From Glomus cerebriforme (Eukaryota > Glomeromycota > Glomeromycetes > Glomerales > Glomeraceae): 64,000 nt of DNA. The stretch covers positions 233,095 through 297,094 of the forward strand of contig QKYT01000052.1 of assembly GCA_003550305.1 (NCBI GenBank), read 5' to 3'. The notes beneath the pieces are model-generated. The model was not told the origin of the DNA and made no database searches. It saw nothing but the letters and a program-made list of their open reading frames with translations. The position numbers and the translations under genes are program-made. Every line of letters begins with the position of its first letter. The first letter of the stretch is position 1. This document shows, piece after piece, positions 1 through 12,599 of the stretch.

Positions 1-2
1 TC

Positions 3-272
3 AAAGAGGATGATGATGAAGGATGTTGTTTTTGTAAATTAAGGTTGGATATTATCATATTCCATTTTTGGTTTGTGAAATATAATTTAAATCCATATTC
101 TTTTATTAATTTATCAAACGATTTATTAACTAATCGTAATTTTACTATATCTTGTATTGTTAATAAATCAAGTATATTAACTATTACATCAAATGGAAAA
201 TTAAATAACATTTCAAGAAGGAGGTTAAAAAATTCGAAGTTTGACGGATTGACACTATTTATAAAGAAATGA
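3..272 (+). CDS. Possible 3' end of a gene cut by the window edge
   Basis: A reading frame is open from the left edge of the window to a TAA at 270-272, giving about 89 residues. It starts with an acidic run and a cysteine cluster (EDDDEGCCFC) and then becomes Ile/Asn/Phe-rich, as is common for AT-rich sequence. I do not recognise a family. A run of this length can occur by chance at this base composition, so this may be only the tail of an exon or no gene at all. Confidence 0.25.
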   Translation, partial: KEDDDEGCCFCKLRLDIIIFHFWFVKYNLNPYSFINLSNDLLTNRNFTISCIVNKSSILTITSNGKLNNISRRRLKNSKFDGLTLFIKK

Positions 273-3200
273 TTACTAAACCGCCATTGGGCTGAAATAA
301 CGTGTAACAGTTTAACAATACGCAGTATGCGCAGTAATTTACGCAACTTTGATTGGATTCTTTAATTATATTTGATAAACTGATTATTCATTTTTTACTG
401 CGTTCACACATTTTTTTTTTAAAAAAATATTATGTTATTTTTGATACACTTGCATATATACTGAATAGAGTTCTTGACCACATGATACGCTACGCAGTAT
501 TCTAAACGTATATTATAAAGTCATATGTATGCTTATTTGAATTGATGATCTTATTTCTCAAACCAGTCAAAAATTTCTTCTCAGCACCTGAATTCACAAT
601 ATTAAGTTTCTTTGTGAGTGTTGCATTGCTCCAACCCTTCAAACAATCAGAAAATCCCCTAATCCTTTGTATTATTATCTTACGTCGCACAAAACGTTTA
701 ATTTTCCGGGTATATTTTGTGTTACCTTTTGTTTTTATGATAAAATTAATTATGGCATTATAATATATTATATTCAAAAATGAACAGACTATCGCACATT
801 CTAGAATAAACCTCATTTCTCGTTAATACGGTTTTGTGAATCTCCGCATTTTGTATTGAATTATTTGAATATAAAGAAAAAATAATTTCGACAAACACAG
901 TACTGCTAGAGTGTTAGTAGCTTACATTTCTAAACAAAAACCTCTTTTTTTTTTATTATTACACAGAACAAGACTATCAAGCAAAACATTGCGACAATAG
1001 GCCACATCTGGAAGGGTTGTTGTTGTCAAAACATCCAGAGGAAAACGACTCTATTCAATTACAGATGTGCACAAAGCCACACAAAAGGCCAACGCACAAG
1101 TCATCAACAAGATGACCTATCACCTGAATGACAGATCACAGATCTTCAACAACATCAATTGGGTTATGTTATCCTTTTGGAATGAATATATTTAAAGCAA
1201 GAAATCAAAGAAATGGTAATTACCAAAAGGACTGCTTATGTCACTTTAAATCTGAACTTGTGAAAAAAAAATAGGATATTGTTCGTGGTACTTGGTTCAG
1301 AATTTAGATATTTATACTAATAATAGCAAAGCTGGAGAACTTGTAAAAGGCTTGCAATTATCACAATGTTTATAGTGTGATATATTTTGCTACCAATTAC
1401 AGATGCTGCTTAAAAGGTTTAAGAAGAAAGTAAAGAAACCTTCAGCAGGTAAAATATAATGCATTTACCTTTATTCCATTCAGTAGGAGTGGCTGAATTA
1501 CTGCTGAATTGCTAAAACTCAGAAAAAACATAATAGATGTATAATCAATCCTTATCATAGTCAAAAAAAAGGTATTAAATGGAAAAAAAAGATTTATAAG
1601 CATAGTATCTCAATGCTATAAAAATAATATAAAACTTGAATGAGTTTTAGAATATCTTATAAAGAATATTTCTTTAACTTTATTACCAATTATAAAAATT
1701 TAAAATAAAATTTCATTTTAAAAAAAATTTTTAACAATCTATAATAATACTTTCTAAATACTGAAGCAGATTTTATAATTAATAATTGAATATGTATATT
1801 TTTTTATAAATTAAAATTAAATTAATGAATTCTATTTCAAAATAACTTGAATATAATAGTTACCTTATATTAAATTATTTTGGTAAATTTTATTTCTACA
1901 GTTGTTTCTCTCTAAGTGTATCACTTATAAATGCATACCTTTTCTAAATATATTTCTTAGCTTAATCCCAAATTGGAAAATTAATGTTAAATGTGCATTA
2001 TATATTTATACCATACAATAATTTTTGATATTATTTATATTTGAAATTTCTATCTATATAACTTTTATATGACAGTTGCATAATGTGCTGCATTCTTTAC
2101 ATAATATACTATACATTACTATGGGAATTTAAATAAAACACCTGAACTTTTATCAATATGCCATCTAAAAAAAAAGTTACTCTAACAGATATTTAGAAAT
2201 ATAAATTCTGTCTTTATATTAATAGTAATAAAAAGACAAGAGATCAATATGTAGATTAAGTTAAATAAAAATAGAAAGTTAGAATTAATAAAACTATAGT
2301 AACCTGCATGAATTTTATAAATAAAGGATAAATGATTTTCTAGTGAGGTTATTCACTTAAAATAAAAACATTGTAAAAGTATTACTTTTTTAGAATTTGA
2401 GCTTGCATTTAAAAGTATGTATTGTATTATTATATAGAGCAATATTAAGTAATGCAATATTAATTAAAAAAATTAAAGTATTAGTAAGTAGGTTCAAAGT
2501 TTCTAAGAATGCATTGCAGTTTTTTTCTAATTGGCTTTAAAAATTTAAAAAGTATAATGAAATTCATCAGCAAAAACTACAAAAAGAAGCAGTTTTTATT
2601 AATCAAATTGCTATTGATGAAGACTTACTATTATTGTATGAAAAGTATATAAATTATCTTTTTAAGTAAATTTATAACATAGATAAGACAGGATTATTTA
2701 CCAATTACCAATATATATTTTCTTTAAATTATTAATCAAAAAAATAATTTTTGGTTAAGATTATTAATGAGAATAAAAAATATTTTAATATTTATACAAA
2801 ATTAATAAAAATTTATTAAGAAATCTGATTTTTAATATAATTGTGATTCTTTTTTTTTTTGCAGATTAGAACCAAACTGAATATTAACTATAATAAAAGA
2901 TTAAATTAGAGTTGTACTGGATTTTTCACTTAAAAAATTAGAATAAGTTTCTAAAAATCTTTTATTTTCTTTATATTAATAATCTCTTCTAATAATTTTA
3001 TAAGATAATATGATTTTGATATAGCATTAATTATTTTTTCAGCTATTTTTTACTTAGGTTTAATACTAAAGATATCTTTTGCAAAATTTTGGTTATTTTT
3101 CTAAATATTAATTCCTTATAGTTTAGCTTATATAGTTTTTACTAGTAGTATTTAAGTATAAAATACTTATCACAAAGAACATCATATAACTGATTCTTTT

Positions 3201-4200
3201 TATACTTAATATCGCAAATAGAATATTTTATAAATAATTAAACTTGAAAATTAATGAAACTCTTTCCAATTTTTCTAATCTCAAGTATTTGTATTTTACA
3301 ATAATTTGATTATTAGCTTCTTTGTTTAAGGTAATTTCATTTTCAGTAGATTAGAATTTCTTTTAAAAGAAAAGATTTATATTTAACTTTTAAAATAATC
3401 TGATTTAAGTTAAACTAAATAATCCTTTAACTTATATAATTCTTTTTTAACAGAAAAAATCTCAAATCTTTTAATTTTAAAATATAATTTATAAAATCTT
3501 ATATCAATGAATTTTAAATATGATTTTCTAATTCTATTAGCAACTTTTTTTTACAACCCCTTTAAAATCTCTATAATTGATAAAATAACCATTAGAATAT
3601 ATAATATACTAGCTACACTTACTAACATTAAATGAGTTAGCTAAAACAAAAACTTTTAATGATATGATATATTTTAATATAGAATATAAAATATTAGTAT
3701 AAGTATTTAAAATCTTTATAAGTTATTTTTTGTTATCTAAAAATAAAAGTTCAGGATTTATGAAATTTGTAAGTTTAATCCTAAATCTAAAATATTTTGG
3801 CAAATCTAAAATTCTAAAACTAAAATTTAAAATTATTTTCAAATCTGAAATTTTAAAAGTCTTAGTTGATATTATATGTTAAAATGCAAAAAATTCTGCA
3901 ATTTTTAATAATAAATGTCTATTAACATATTATAGCAATTCTGACAGAATAAAGAAACAAAAAAAAAGTAATTGCAAAAGCTACATATAAAGTTTTTACA
4001 AGTATTACTAAGTATTTTTCTAATAATTCATCATCTATTTTATTAGATAAACTGATTAATAATATAGTTAATAATTTAAAAAATCTTGACAAAATTATAG
4101 AAAAAGAGGAGTTTAATTTAGCATTAAAAAAATTGAATACATTAATTAAAAACAATTTTTTAATTTTTTAAATTAAAAACTATTTGCAACTTACTTTTCA
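273..4200. other. AT-rich intergenic region with decayed repeats
   Basis: I see no convincing gene. Around 1018-1195 there is a GC-richer patch with one open frame (VVVKTSRGKRLYSITD... then NDRSQIFNNINW), unlike its surroundings; it may be a fragment of a mobile-element protein that entered more recently than the flanks. From about 1500 to 4200 the DNA is extremely AT-rich and full of stops in all frames, consistent with very old repeats. Short frames near 502-816 and 3922-4155 look like chance. Confidence 0.5.
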
Positions 4201-4440
4201 ATATATTAATTTGAGATTAGCTAGTTATAAATATATAAAAGCAAGTAAACCAATAATAGTTAGTATTGAAAAAGATGAATATTAAGCATATTTAATAAGA
4301 ATATAGACAAAAAATTTTGTGAAATACCATTCAATTCTAGTATCAATATATAGTAAACATTAAAAAATTAAGAGTTTATTAAAAAATAAAGATATTCATC
4401 AAATAATTATTGAATATTTTTAGAATATTAGTTGCGATTA

Positions 4441-4681
4441 AGGTTGCTTGCCTAAACCTCTTCAAAATCCTATGATTAGTTTTATCAAAATTTTACTATA
4501 GATTTATTATAGTTTCAGCAGAGTTTTAGCATTTTTGGCAATTATAATAGGTTTCAGCAGTTTTGCTTTTCTTCAGAGTTTGCCAGTTTTTTAATATAAC
4601 TTTAATATAGTTTTGGCAGAATTTCACTTTTTGGTAAAACGCCATCTTGCCTAAACCCCTAGATTTCGGCAAGCAACCTTA
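4441..4681. mobile_element. MITE inserted in the dead transposase
   Basis: A segment of about 240 bp is bounded by inverted ends GGTTGCTTGCC (left) and GGCAAGCAACC (right). The flanks repeat TTAGTTGCGAT directly on both sides (about 4428-4438 and 4680-4690), an 11-base target duplication. It carries internal short repeats of the type TTTCAGCAG and TTTTGGCA and no coding frame. The insertion splits the transposase reading frame. The long duplication suggests a Mutator-like (8-11 bp) rather than a TA-inserting element. Confidence 0.7.
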
Positions 4682-5204
4682 GTTGCGATATAACTATAGG
4701 GAATATGTTAAATAAGAATTCTTTTTAAGTATTAAAATTGAAAATAAAAAAATAATTTCTAATACAACTGCATATAAATGGTTAAAGAATTTTGGTTAGT
4801 CATTTTATACAGGTCTATAGAAAAGAAAAATATTTATTATGATGGGTATAAGTAACTTAATATACTTGTATATCAGCAAAGAATTTTTAGCAGAAATAGC
4901 ACAATTAGAATAATAGATACTAAAACTTTCAGATAATGATATTATGATGTTGATAGAACTCAATTTAAATGAAAGTAAAAAAAGATATATATTGGTAACT
5001 TATGATAAATCAATGTTTTATATTAATGATGGCAAAAAAACATTTTGAAAACTAAGGATAAGTCTGCAAATAGGCAATTAAGAAATAATTATGATTTGTG
5101 ATATTGCAAATAATTGTAAAAATTAAGGTCTGATTCTACAATTCTGTATAATTGTGGCCAAAATTATATATTATAAACTTTATTAAAGTATAACTGATGC
5201 TAGA

Positions 5205-5425
5205 ATAATAATTTTATTACTATTTGAATCCTTTCATAGAGATGAATTGATTAATATAATATTTATTAAAATCTAATCATTGATTATGTTTTGTTTCTAA
5301 AAATTATTAAATGTTTGTATAGTTATATCTCTATCAATATTGATGTTAAAAAAAACAATATTTATACTATTTAATTCATCTCAATAAGAGGATTCAAATG
5401 GTATAAATTTTAATAAAATCTAATT
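5205..5425. repeat. Foldback repeat inside the dead transposase
   Basis: Arms at about 5216-5260 and 5370-5415 are inverted copies of each other (TTTGAATCC...AGAGATGAATT against AATTCATCTC...GGATTCAAATGG). The loop is AT-rich. The core resembles the larger foldback repeats at 63360-64000, so this looks like an older, AT-shifted copy. It interrupts the transposase pseudogene. Confidence 0.55.
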
Positions 5426-6479
5426 ACTAGATCTTAAGTAATTTGCAATTTTGTATTTTATATAAATTATATAATTGGAATTGCAAAATTGCAGATTACT
5501 ATGTACAATTCAATTTAAAATTCTGCAATATTGTAGATTTGGAAAAATAATTGCAGCATCATCTTTACTGAAAACCTGTTAAATACCAGCCTTTTCATAA
5601 AAAGAGGTAAGTTTAAGTTTGCATATTAGTAATTTTTTAATAGAAATTAATGATCAATTAAAATTTAAACAAGATGAAGTATATATTATAATAAAATCAG
5701 ATGCTAATTGTGATAGTTGGTGGAAAACTGTAGATTTGATTAAGCAGATAAAATATATTTTATTTAATTATGATTTGTTATTTATTTTAAAATAAATTTA
5801 TTATTTTATAAATTAAATTAGATTACTGAAAAAGCTATTCCAATTTTTGAAAATTGCATCCTGATAAAATTATGATATTTGCATTTAATAATGCAACATT
5901 TCATGCTGCATATATAAAAGATGTCTTAATTATATCAAAAATGAATCTTAAATCAGAAGGTAAGAGAAAGTTTAGAGATGGATTAATGCCTGATGGATCA
6001 ATATAATTAATGCATCTTTTAGATAGGCAACTAAAGGGAATTCATTTAATTTTGGAAGAATAATGTGATTTGTGATTAAAAAGTGGATTTAATTGTATTT
6101 ATTCTGATTGTAAAAAATATTCTTCTATTGCAGATAGTTGCTATGCAGTTCATGTGCTTTTACTTCAACCTGATTTTCTAGCACAGAGGCCATAGTTAGA
6201 GAAGTTATTGAAAATCATAAATACAAAGTTATCTTTTATCCAAAATTTCATTGTAAGTTAAACTTTATTAAAATGTTTTAGAATGCTGCTAAATGTTATA
6301 CCTGTAATAATTATGATTATTCTTTTAAAGGATTAGAAAAAATAGTTATTGAAGCATTAAATTCAATTTCTTTAGAAACAAGATGTGACAAATTCCTGAA
6401 AATATAATACTAAAAATAAAATTCGTTTCACATGATATTTGACCAATAAAATTTGTTTCACGTGATATGATCGTTGCTT

Positions 6480-7050
6480 GAGAAATTTGGCCACAAAATA
6501 AAAAGTAGTGGCTTTAGACCATGTGCACCATATTCATGTTATTTCAAAGAAGCTGGCTGGTATTTTATTCAATTTCTTTAAATAATATAATTTGCCTAAA
6601 AATTATTATAAATATATAAAACTGTTGAATTTATACCTTCAATGGAAAGCTTGTAACTAAATCCAAAATGGGTAAAATTATTGTCAGAAAATGTAATCTG
6701 GGATTTTTAATAGAAAATTTTAATTTAAATCAAATAATTATTAAGTTTACTATTTCACTCATCATTAGTGTCATGTGATCATGTGATACTAATTTATAAT
6801 TAGTATTACTGTTAAGTCTGCGCCTCCTGCAGACGCTAAGTGCTCAATTTTGGCTTCGCCAAAATTGACATTCAGGTGATATGTTCTAGCTAGAAACCAA
6901 AATTTAGTAAAGCAAAAAATGGTTGAATATTTGAAATGATCGATGATTGTATCTAATTCTAAAGCATAGAACTTTATTGGCTTTATTAAATTTTTTTATA
7001 TAGATGTCTAATTATTATGGATTAAAATTAATTTTCTCATACAGTATAAA
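6480..7050. other. Intergenic stretch with twin hairpins
   Basis: There is no gene. Two neighbouring perfect hairpins lie at about 6815-6873. The first is GTCTGC-GCCTCCT-GCAGAC. The second is TCAATTTTGGC-TTC-GCCAAAATTGA with a three-base loop. They are GC-richer than the surroundings and may be a remnant or signal of a repeat element. The rest is AT-rich spacer downstream of the large minus-strand gene. Confidence 0.6.
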
Positions 7051-10000
7051 CTAAAGAATTAAATTTAATACTAAAGGTACAACTGAAAAAAAAATTAAAA
7101 TAGCTACTTTATTGCATTATAGAAATAGTAATATTATTAATTATTACTTACTATGATCTATAAGTTCATCTCGAATTCCCAATGCATCTGCTACTGTGAA
7201 TCTCCATCCCAAATTATTATTTTTCACTTTATTAATACCTTTGATGAGAAGTTTTTCTTGCCATTCGGAATATTCAATTGTTACTGATCTAATAACTGGA
7301 TTTCTTCCTTTAACATTTGCTTCTGAATAAATTTTATCCGCTGTTTTTCTACTATCTATTTCTCGTACTGATTCCAATCGCTCTAATTGTTGTTCCAATT
7401 CTTGTTTATCATTTTGACGTTTCTCTGCTTTCTTTTTCTTCCTGTGACTCCTTTTGTTGTTTGAAGAATCATCATCAACATTACCAACCATAGTATCTGT
7501 TGTTGATTTCTCTTCGTGAATCAGTACTGTACGTGCATTGTCAATCTGATCCACAATAAACAATAAAAATATATATAAACTTTCTTCAGCTTTAAACGAA
7601 AAAGATAACAGAGGAAGTGCTTGGACTATAGTATAAAATAATACAATAAAATAATTCAGTGTAGAATTAGATGTTATAAAGGATTCCTATAATAAATAAA
7701 TTAATGAATAAATAGAATAAAATAATATTGATCCTAAAAAAAATTTATTATTTCAATACCTTTTTTCCTTTGATAATATTGTGAATAATACGAAAATCGC
7801 TAATGACATTTTGCGATGAAAATTGTTGTTCATCTACTTGATGCTCCAATGAATCATCATTATAACTCGTTTTTTGCTGTTCCTTGAGAAAGTGTAATGA
7901 TGTTAAAATATCGATGAATGAAAATCTTAAACAACATAATGATATCCGTTCTATTTCAGGTGTATAATTAATTCAATTAGTATTTAAAGAAATAAAATAA
8001 AAACCTAGAAAGATTTTAGAAAAACATATATATACCGTCAAATACTAAGTCTGCAATAGCTAATTCATTTAGTTCATTATCTTTATCAATCGTTAACAAT
8101 TCAGCAGCTGGTAAACAACCGTAAAAAAATAATTCTTTCAATAACTTATCCAATAAATATGAAGATTCCTCTTCAGCACTGTTTGCAAGTATGTAACAGA
8201 ATGCAAGAGGTGCGATTGTTCGGAAAAGATTACGTAAGGAAGGTTTTGTAGTAGTTTGTGACTTGTTTAAAGCCTAATATATCAGTTAAATATAAACAAA
8301 AATAGATGAGATATATTTAATTTTTTTTTTTTTTTTTACATAAGAAACTTACCAAACTAAATTTCTTACACCAATCATCCGATACTCTACAAACTTCCAA
8401 AAATGCCATCATCCGTTTAATTTCTGTTGTTTTTTCTGACATATTTTCATCATCAACCTCAATCACCATAAATTCTTCTTTAGATAAGTCACAAAAGGAA
8501 AAAAGCATAGCAGGTATAATAGGTTTTCCTATCCTCAATCCTAATCGAACTTCACACCTTTCAAATAAACTTCGCAAAAAAAGTTGCGTAGTCCAGTCTA
8601 TAGTAGTTAAAATTAAAATATTATTAATTGAATAATTAAATATAGTAAATAATTTAATAATTTACCAAATTCCTGAGATTCGTTGTAAAACTGACGAATC
8701 AAATTGGTATTTGAATTATGAATATCTAACAAAAACGTTTAATGTTAATATCAATAAAATCCTCAGGAATATTAATTATGAATTATAAAATAAAATCAAC
8801 TTACCATATTGATTATAATTGTCTGGAAGGGATGAAATATACCCTGCCAATATTTTTATCAATTTTTTAAGCACCACATATATACTATCTATTTTATTTA
8901 TCACTAAGGAAGACATGGCTTTACGTTGATTAAATAGCGACACCATAGATTTCAATAATGAAAAAGGATTTGACCTTATAAACCAATTTGTATCAGCTGG
9001 TGGTAATGTTGACATAGGGTGAAATAAAAGAGCCTTAAGGATATCAAGTGATAAAGACAAAGTGATTTTTCTTCCAATTAAATTTGAGTTCTTCAAGTAA
9101 GGCATTACACAATACTTGACATATTCTCTGATATCAAGTAAAATATTATTATTGCTCCATTCTCCTATATCCAAAAGAGTCAATTCTATGGGTTTTTTAG
9201 CAGTATTACCCTTTTTCACATGAATTTATTTTAAATATAAGTTATTGAATAATCAACAAGAAACAAGATGACTGAAAAATGTAAGCTCTACTTTACCATC
9301 ATCGCAAGAATAAGGAAATCAATCAAGTTTTTTTGTTCTTGTAAGTTAAAACAAAAGGTTCCTTTGTCAAGTGAAGACATTTTACATTGGATCACTTTAA
9401 TCAACAAAGCAGGAGACTTTGAAGTTTGACGGAACCAACATACTGATCCAATTTCACGTAAAATATCAAGAATTAATATTCCTTCGCCTTTATTATGTAT
9501 ACAGTCCAATAATAATCTGTCGAGCATAAAATAAGGTGCAACCATTGATAACTGTATAAACAAATAAATTATTGAAAATAAGTAACGAATAAATATATAA
9601 AAATAATTTAAATTTAAACATTGATTATACCTCAATAAGTGCGTCTATATCACTAGATCTAATATATTCCTCTTTATTTTTAACTATTAGCTGCGATTTA
9701 TCATCACCATCTATTTGGCTGTTTGTCTCCGCTGTGAAAACTATTTGATTACAGAGCGTAGTAAGACGCTGATTATATTCAAATGGCCATATTGACCAAT
9801 CGTCAAAAATAGGTGCTTTAATGTTTGTATCAGAAGGTCTGTTTAATAAATAAGTAAGCTTTTGTAGAAATTATTCTAAATCTTAGAAATAGCTTTCATA
9901 AAAATTACCTGTCATTTAACATAAAATCACGAAATAAACATCTTGTATGGCGGGATAATAGAGAGAATGCTTTAAGGAATAGATTCATACCAGTCTTTTG

Positions 10001-12477
10001 ATTATTTAAATATTAATTAGTTTGATGAAATATTTTAAAAATAATGATTTGATTATATTCATATACTTGCTTTAATTTCAGGCACAGTTCCACCAGGACT
10101 TTTAATGAGCCTTTTAATACTCTGATATACTTCTCGTTGAAATCCATATTCACCTATCAACTCACTAAAAATATCTTCATTTATGTTTAAGCTGGTCGTG
10201 TAATAATAAGGATATGAATATAAAAATAAAAAGCTTCAAAGAAATCGGGAATGATATTGATTTACTTACTCGTTAAATAGATCCACATATTGCAGCATTA
10301 ATTTTAAAAGAGATACGAATCCAAGACGTCGAAATCTGATAGAGTTTATCACCCAATGACAATAACTGGATAGATCTTTTTTTGTTAGACCTTCTATTGG
10401 CGTTCTTAATTTGAAAGTCAAGTCAGAGTCTTCCATTCGATTAGCAAATGATACATCATAATTAAGATTTTGTCGCAGATAATGACAAATCGTGATAAAT
10501 GCCTCTTCGTGCTTATTTAAAGGTTCGGAATTTTTTGAATTCATATGATAAGCTGCTTTTAGATTTAAAGTTGCATTTCGATATTCTGATTTATCCTCTT
10601 GTAAACTAGATCGATCAAACTTTCTATTAACTGTCATATAACACCAATTCACACATTAACAAAAAAAATAGAATGTATATTTTACCGATGAGCTATTCTT
10701 TTTGATCGAAACTAGAGAATTGAACGATTTTAATCAAATTAAGAGTTATTATAGAAAATTTCAAATATTATTTACCTCTAAATTAGAAAGCTTTTTTTGT
10801 GGTTCGGCATCAATATATTTTATGAGATTATTGATTGATTCGTTATCATTAGAATATATTCCATTAAGTGAATTTAATGAATCTAATTATATTGAACGAA
10901 CGATTCAATAAATTTGTGTTATATTATTTTCATTTTAATATATACCAATATTAAACACATTACTGGTCAGATTTGCTTTTTTTAGCCGCTGAATTACTCG
11001 ATGCATTATTAATTTCATTAAAGAATTGACTTGATAAGCCTGTTGTTCATCCTTACAAATGATAAACGCAAGATAATCAAATAAGCATAACAATTGATAA
11101 AGATATTTATGATTATCTCTAGGGGCTCGTTGCAGATTTGCATGTAAATCTTCAAATAATCTAAAATCATTAAATAAGAAATGTAATATATTATATAGTT
11201 TTAATAAATAAAAGTAATATTAATATTGAAAGAGTAGTATCTTACTTTGAAGTATTGTCGATTTGAGTTGTATTCTTACTTTTTAATTTTACTGGTTGAT
11301 AAACACGTTTTTGACGCGATTTTGCTTGGGAATCTAAATCAGGATAATATAAAGTCGAAAAGAAATAATCTATTTCAGCATTATTCTGAATATTTTCAAG
11401 ATTTTGTGAAGTATCAAGTTTTTGACTCGATGATAGATTAGAATCTAAATGATTTTCGATGTGTCTCGCGGTAGAACGAAACAATTCAATAAAAAGTTGA
11501 TCATCTAATAATATATAATAGAAAGAAGTTTGCATAAGAATTTAAATCAAGCTAGTATCTTTCATATTATGGGATACAAAGAAATTATATAAATAAAAAT
11601 GTTACCCGCTTTAATAATTTTGCCGTATTCTACAATCATTTGCAATAAGCTCGAAATCAATTCTGATCTATGTTGATCATCAAGACTGTTGCACACATTT
11701 AAAGCTGGATCATAAACAACTTTAAAACCATATGATGGAGTTGAATATATTACATTCTCAATAATCTTTTGAACCGTCTATTGAAGAACATACAATTTAA
11801 ATAGATAAATTAAACAATTGCAAACAGAAAAAGAAAAGTAAACGTTAATTACCAGACGTGGAATCGAGTATAATAATTTTCTAAATTCGTTTTCCATATT
11901 TAACGTTTCTATCAATTCCAAGTATAGATCTGTACTCATTTTATATTTCACCTTAAGAATATTATAATCCAATTGATCTAAAAGAAAATCATCAAGTTAA
12001 ATATAAAAGATTCCTTTATAGCATATTATGTTTTTAAAATTTATTATAAACACCCGCTTGAACTTGATGTTGTTGCCATATTTCAAACAAAAGCGAAGTA
12101 AGAACAAACTTGTTGGTTTCTAAATCGCTTGTGGAAATTATAAGTTGTGTAAAGATAGGAGCAAGATAGTCGCGACTTTCTTGCCTTTTTGAATAATTAT
12201 GAAAAAAAAAATTTTTTAATATCGAACCATTTTAAATTCTTTTAAGAATTTGTGTAAAAATTATAAAAATTATTTTATTACGCTAAATATTTATCATTAC
12301 ATAGTACTATAAAAGGAACTATAATATTTACGTGCTAAAATCTTTTCCCTCAAGAGCCGAAAAGGCACACAAAATATCATTCTAATTCAATGTAATAGAT
12401 ATTAGCCCTTTAACTCAAAACAGGAACAAATAAACAATAATTATAATTAATACTTTGAAATATTCTATAAACGACAT
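7051..12477 (-). CDS. Large multi-exon helical protein, unidentified
   Basis: About 21 exons splice in phase on the minus strand. I place the start at the ATG at 12475-12477 (MSFIEYFK), whose donor joins to NDILCAFSALEGKDFST and then QESRDYLAPIFTQ. Later exons include DYFFSTLYYPDLDS (11242-11535), KYLYQLLCLFDYLAFIICKDE (about 11000-11165, quoted in part), the 10266-10640 exon, DDWSIWPFEYNQRLT (about 9800), 9288-9553, 8806-9217, 8340-8600, 8041-8270, 7760-7960 and a charged coiled-coil exon (7148-7545, KRSHRKKKKAEKRQ). The last donor GTAAGT at about 7148 leads to a short final exon (7051-7082); if it is not used, the stop is at about 7142. The product is about 1,200 residues, almost all alpha-helical, with no signal peptide or catalytic motif. 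It resembles HEAT/ARM-type scaffolds; URB1-like or Integrator-subunit-like proteins are possible, but I cannot assign it. Intact splice sites suggest a live gene. Confidence 0.75.
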
Positions 12478-12599
12478 AATTGAGAAAGGATGTATATTAA
12501 CGTGAGATCTACCCACGAAAATTTATAAATTTTTACTTCCACGTGATAACAGGTGACAGAGAAATTTCCATAAAATGTAACCCTAATTTTTGAAGGCAT

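Larger units (their letters stand above)
4200..6480 (+). pseudogene. Decayed DDE transposase, C-to-T/G-to-A mutated
   Basis: Reading through the stops recovers blocks of a transposase family that I remember as repetitive in glomeromycete and basidiomycete genomes: KHQKIKSLLKNKD (about 4357-4400), TTAYKWLKNFG (about 4765), YDGYK-stop-LNILVY (about 4836-4875), YILVTYDKSMFYINDGKK (about 4990-5040), SDANCDSWWKTVDLIKQIK (about 5700), FAFNNATFHAA (about 5880), QPDFLAQ (about 6170) and DYSFKGLEK...EALNSISLE (about 6320-6375). Many in-frame stops fall where the family has Trp, Gln or Arg, and Arg is often Cys, Gly is Asp or Ser, and Pro is Ser or Leu. Two other elements interrupt the frame (about 4441-4681 and 5216-5420). 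It cannot make a protein. The family assignment is from memory of the family pattern; the block order matches it. Confidence 0.75.

Noticed and set aside
502..816. Opposing frames of 104 and 73 residues on both strands
   Set aside because: No family pattern, no splice signals, both strands open by chance in the same AT-rich DNA.
3922..4155. Hydrophobic 77-residue frame on the minus strand
   Set aside because: T-rich antisense of A-rich decayed DNA; hydrophobicity follows from composition.
6815..6873. Rho-independent terminator
   Set aside because: The hairpins look like one, but the organism is eukaryotic and no T-run follows directly.
10702..10911. 69-residue plus-strand frame
   Set aside because: It is antisense to exons and introns of the large minus-strand gene; those exons splice in phase.
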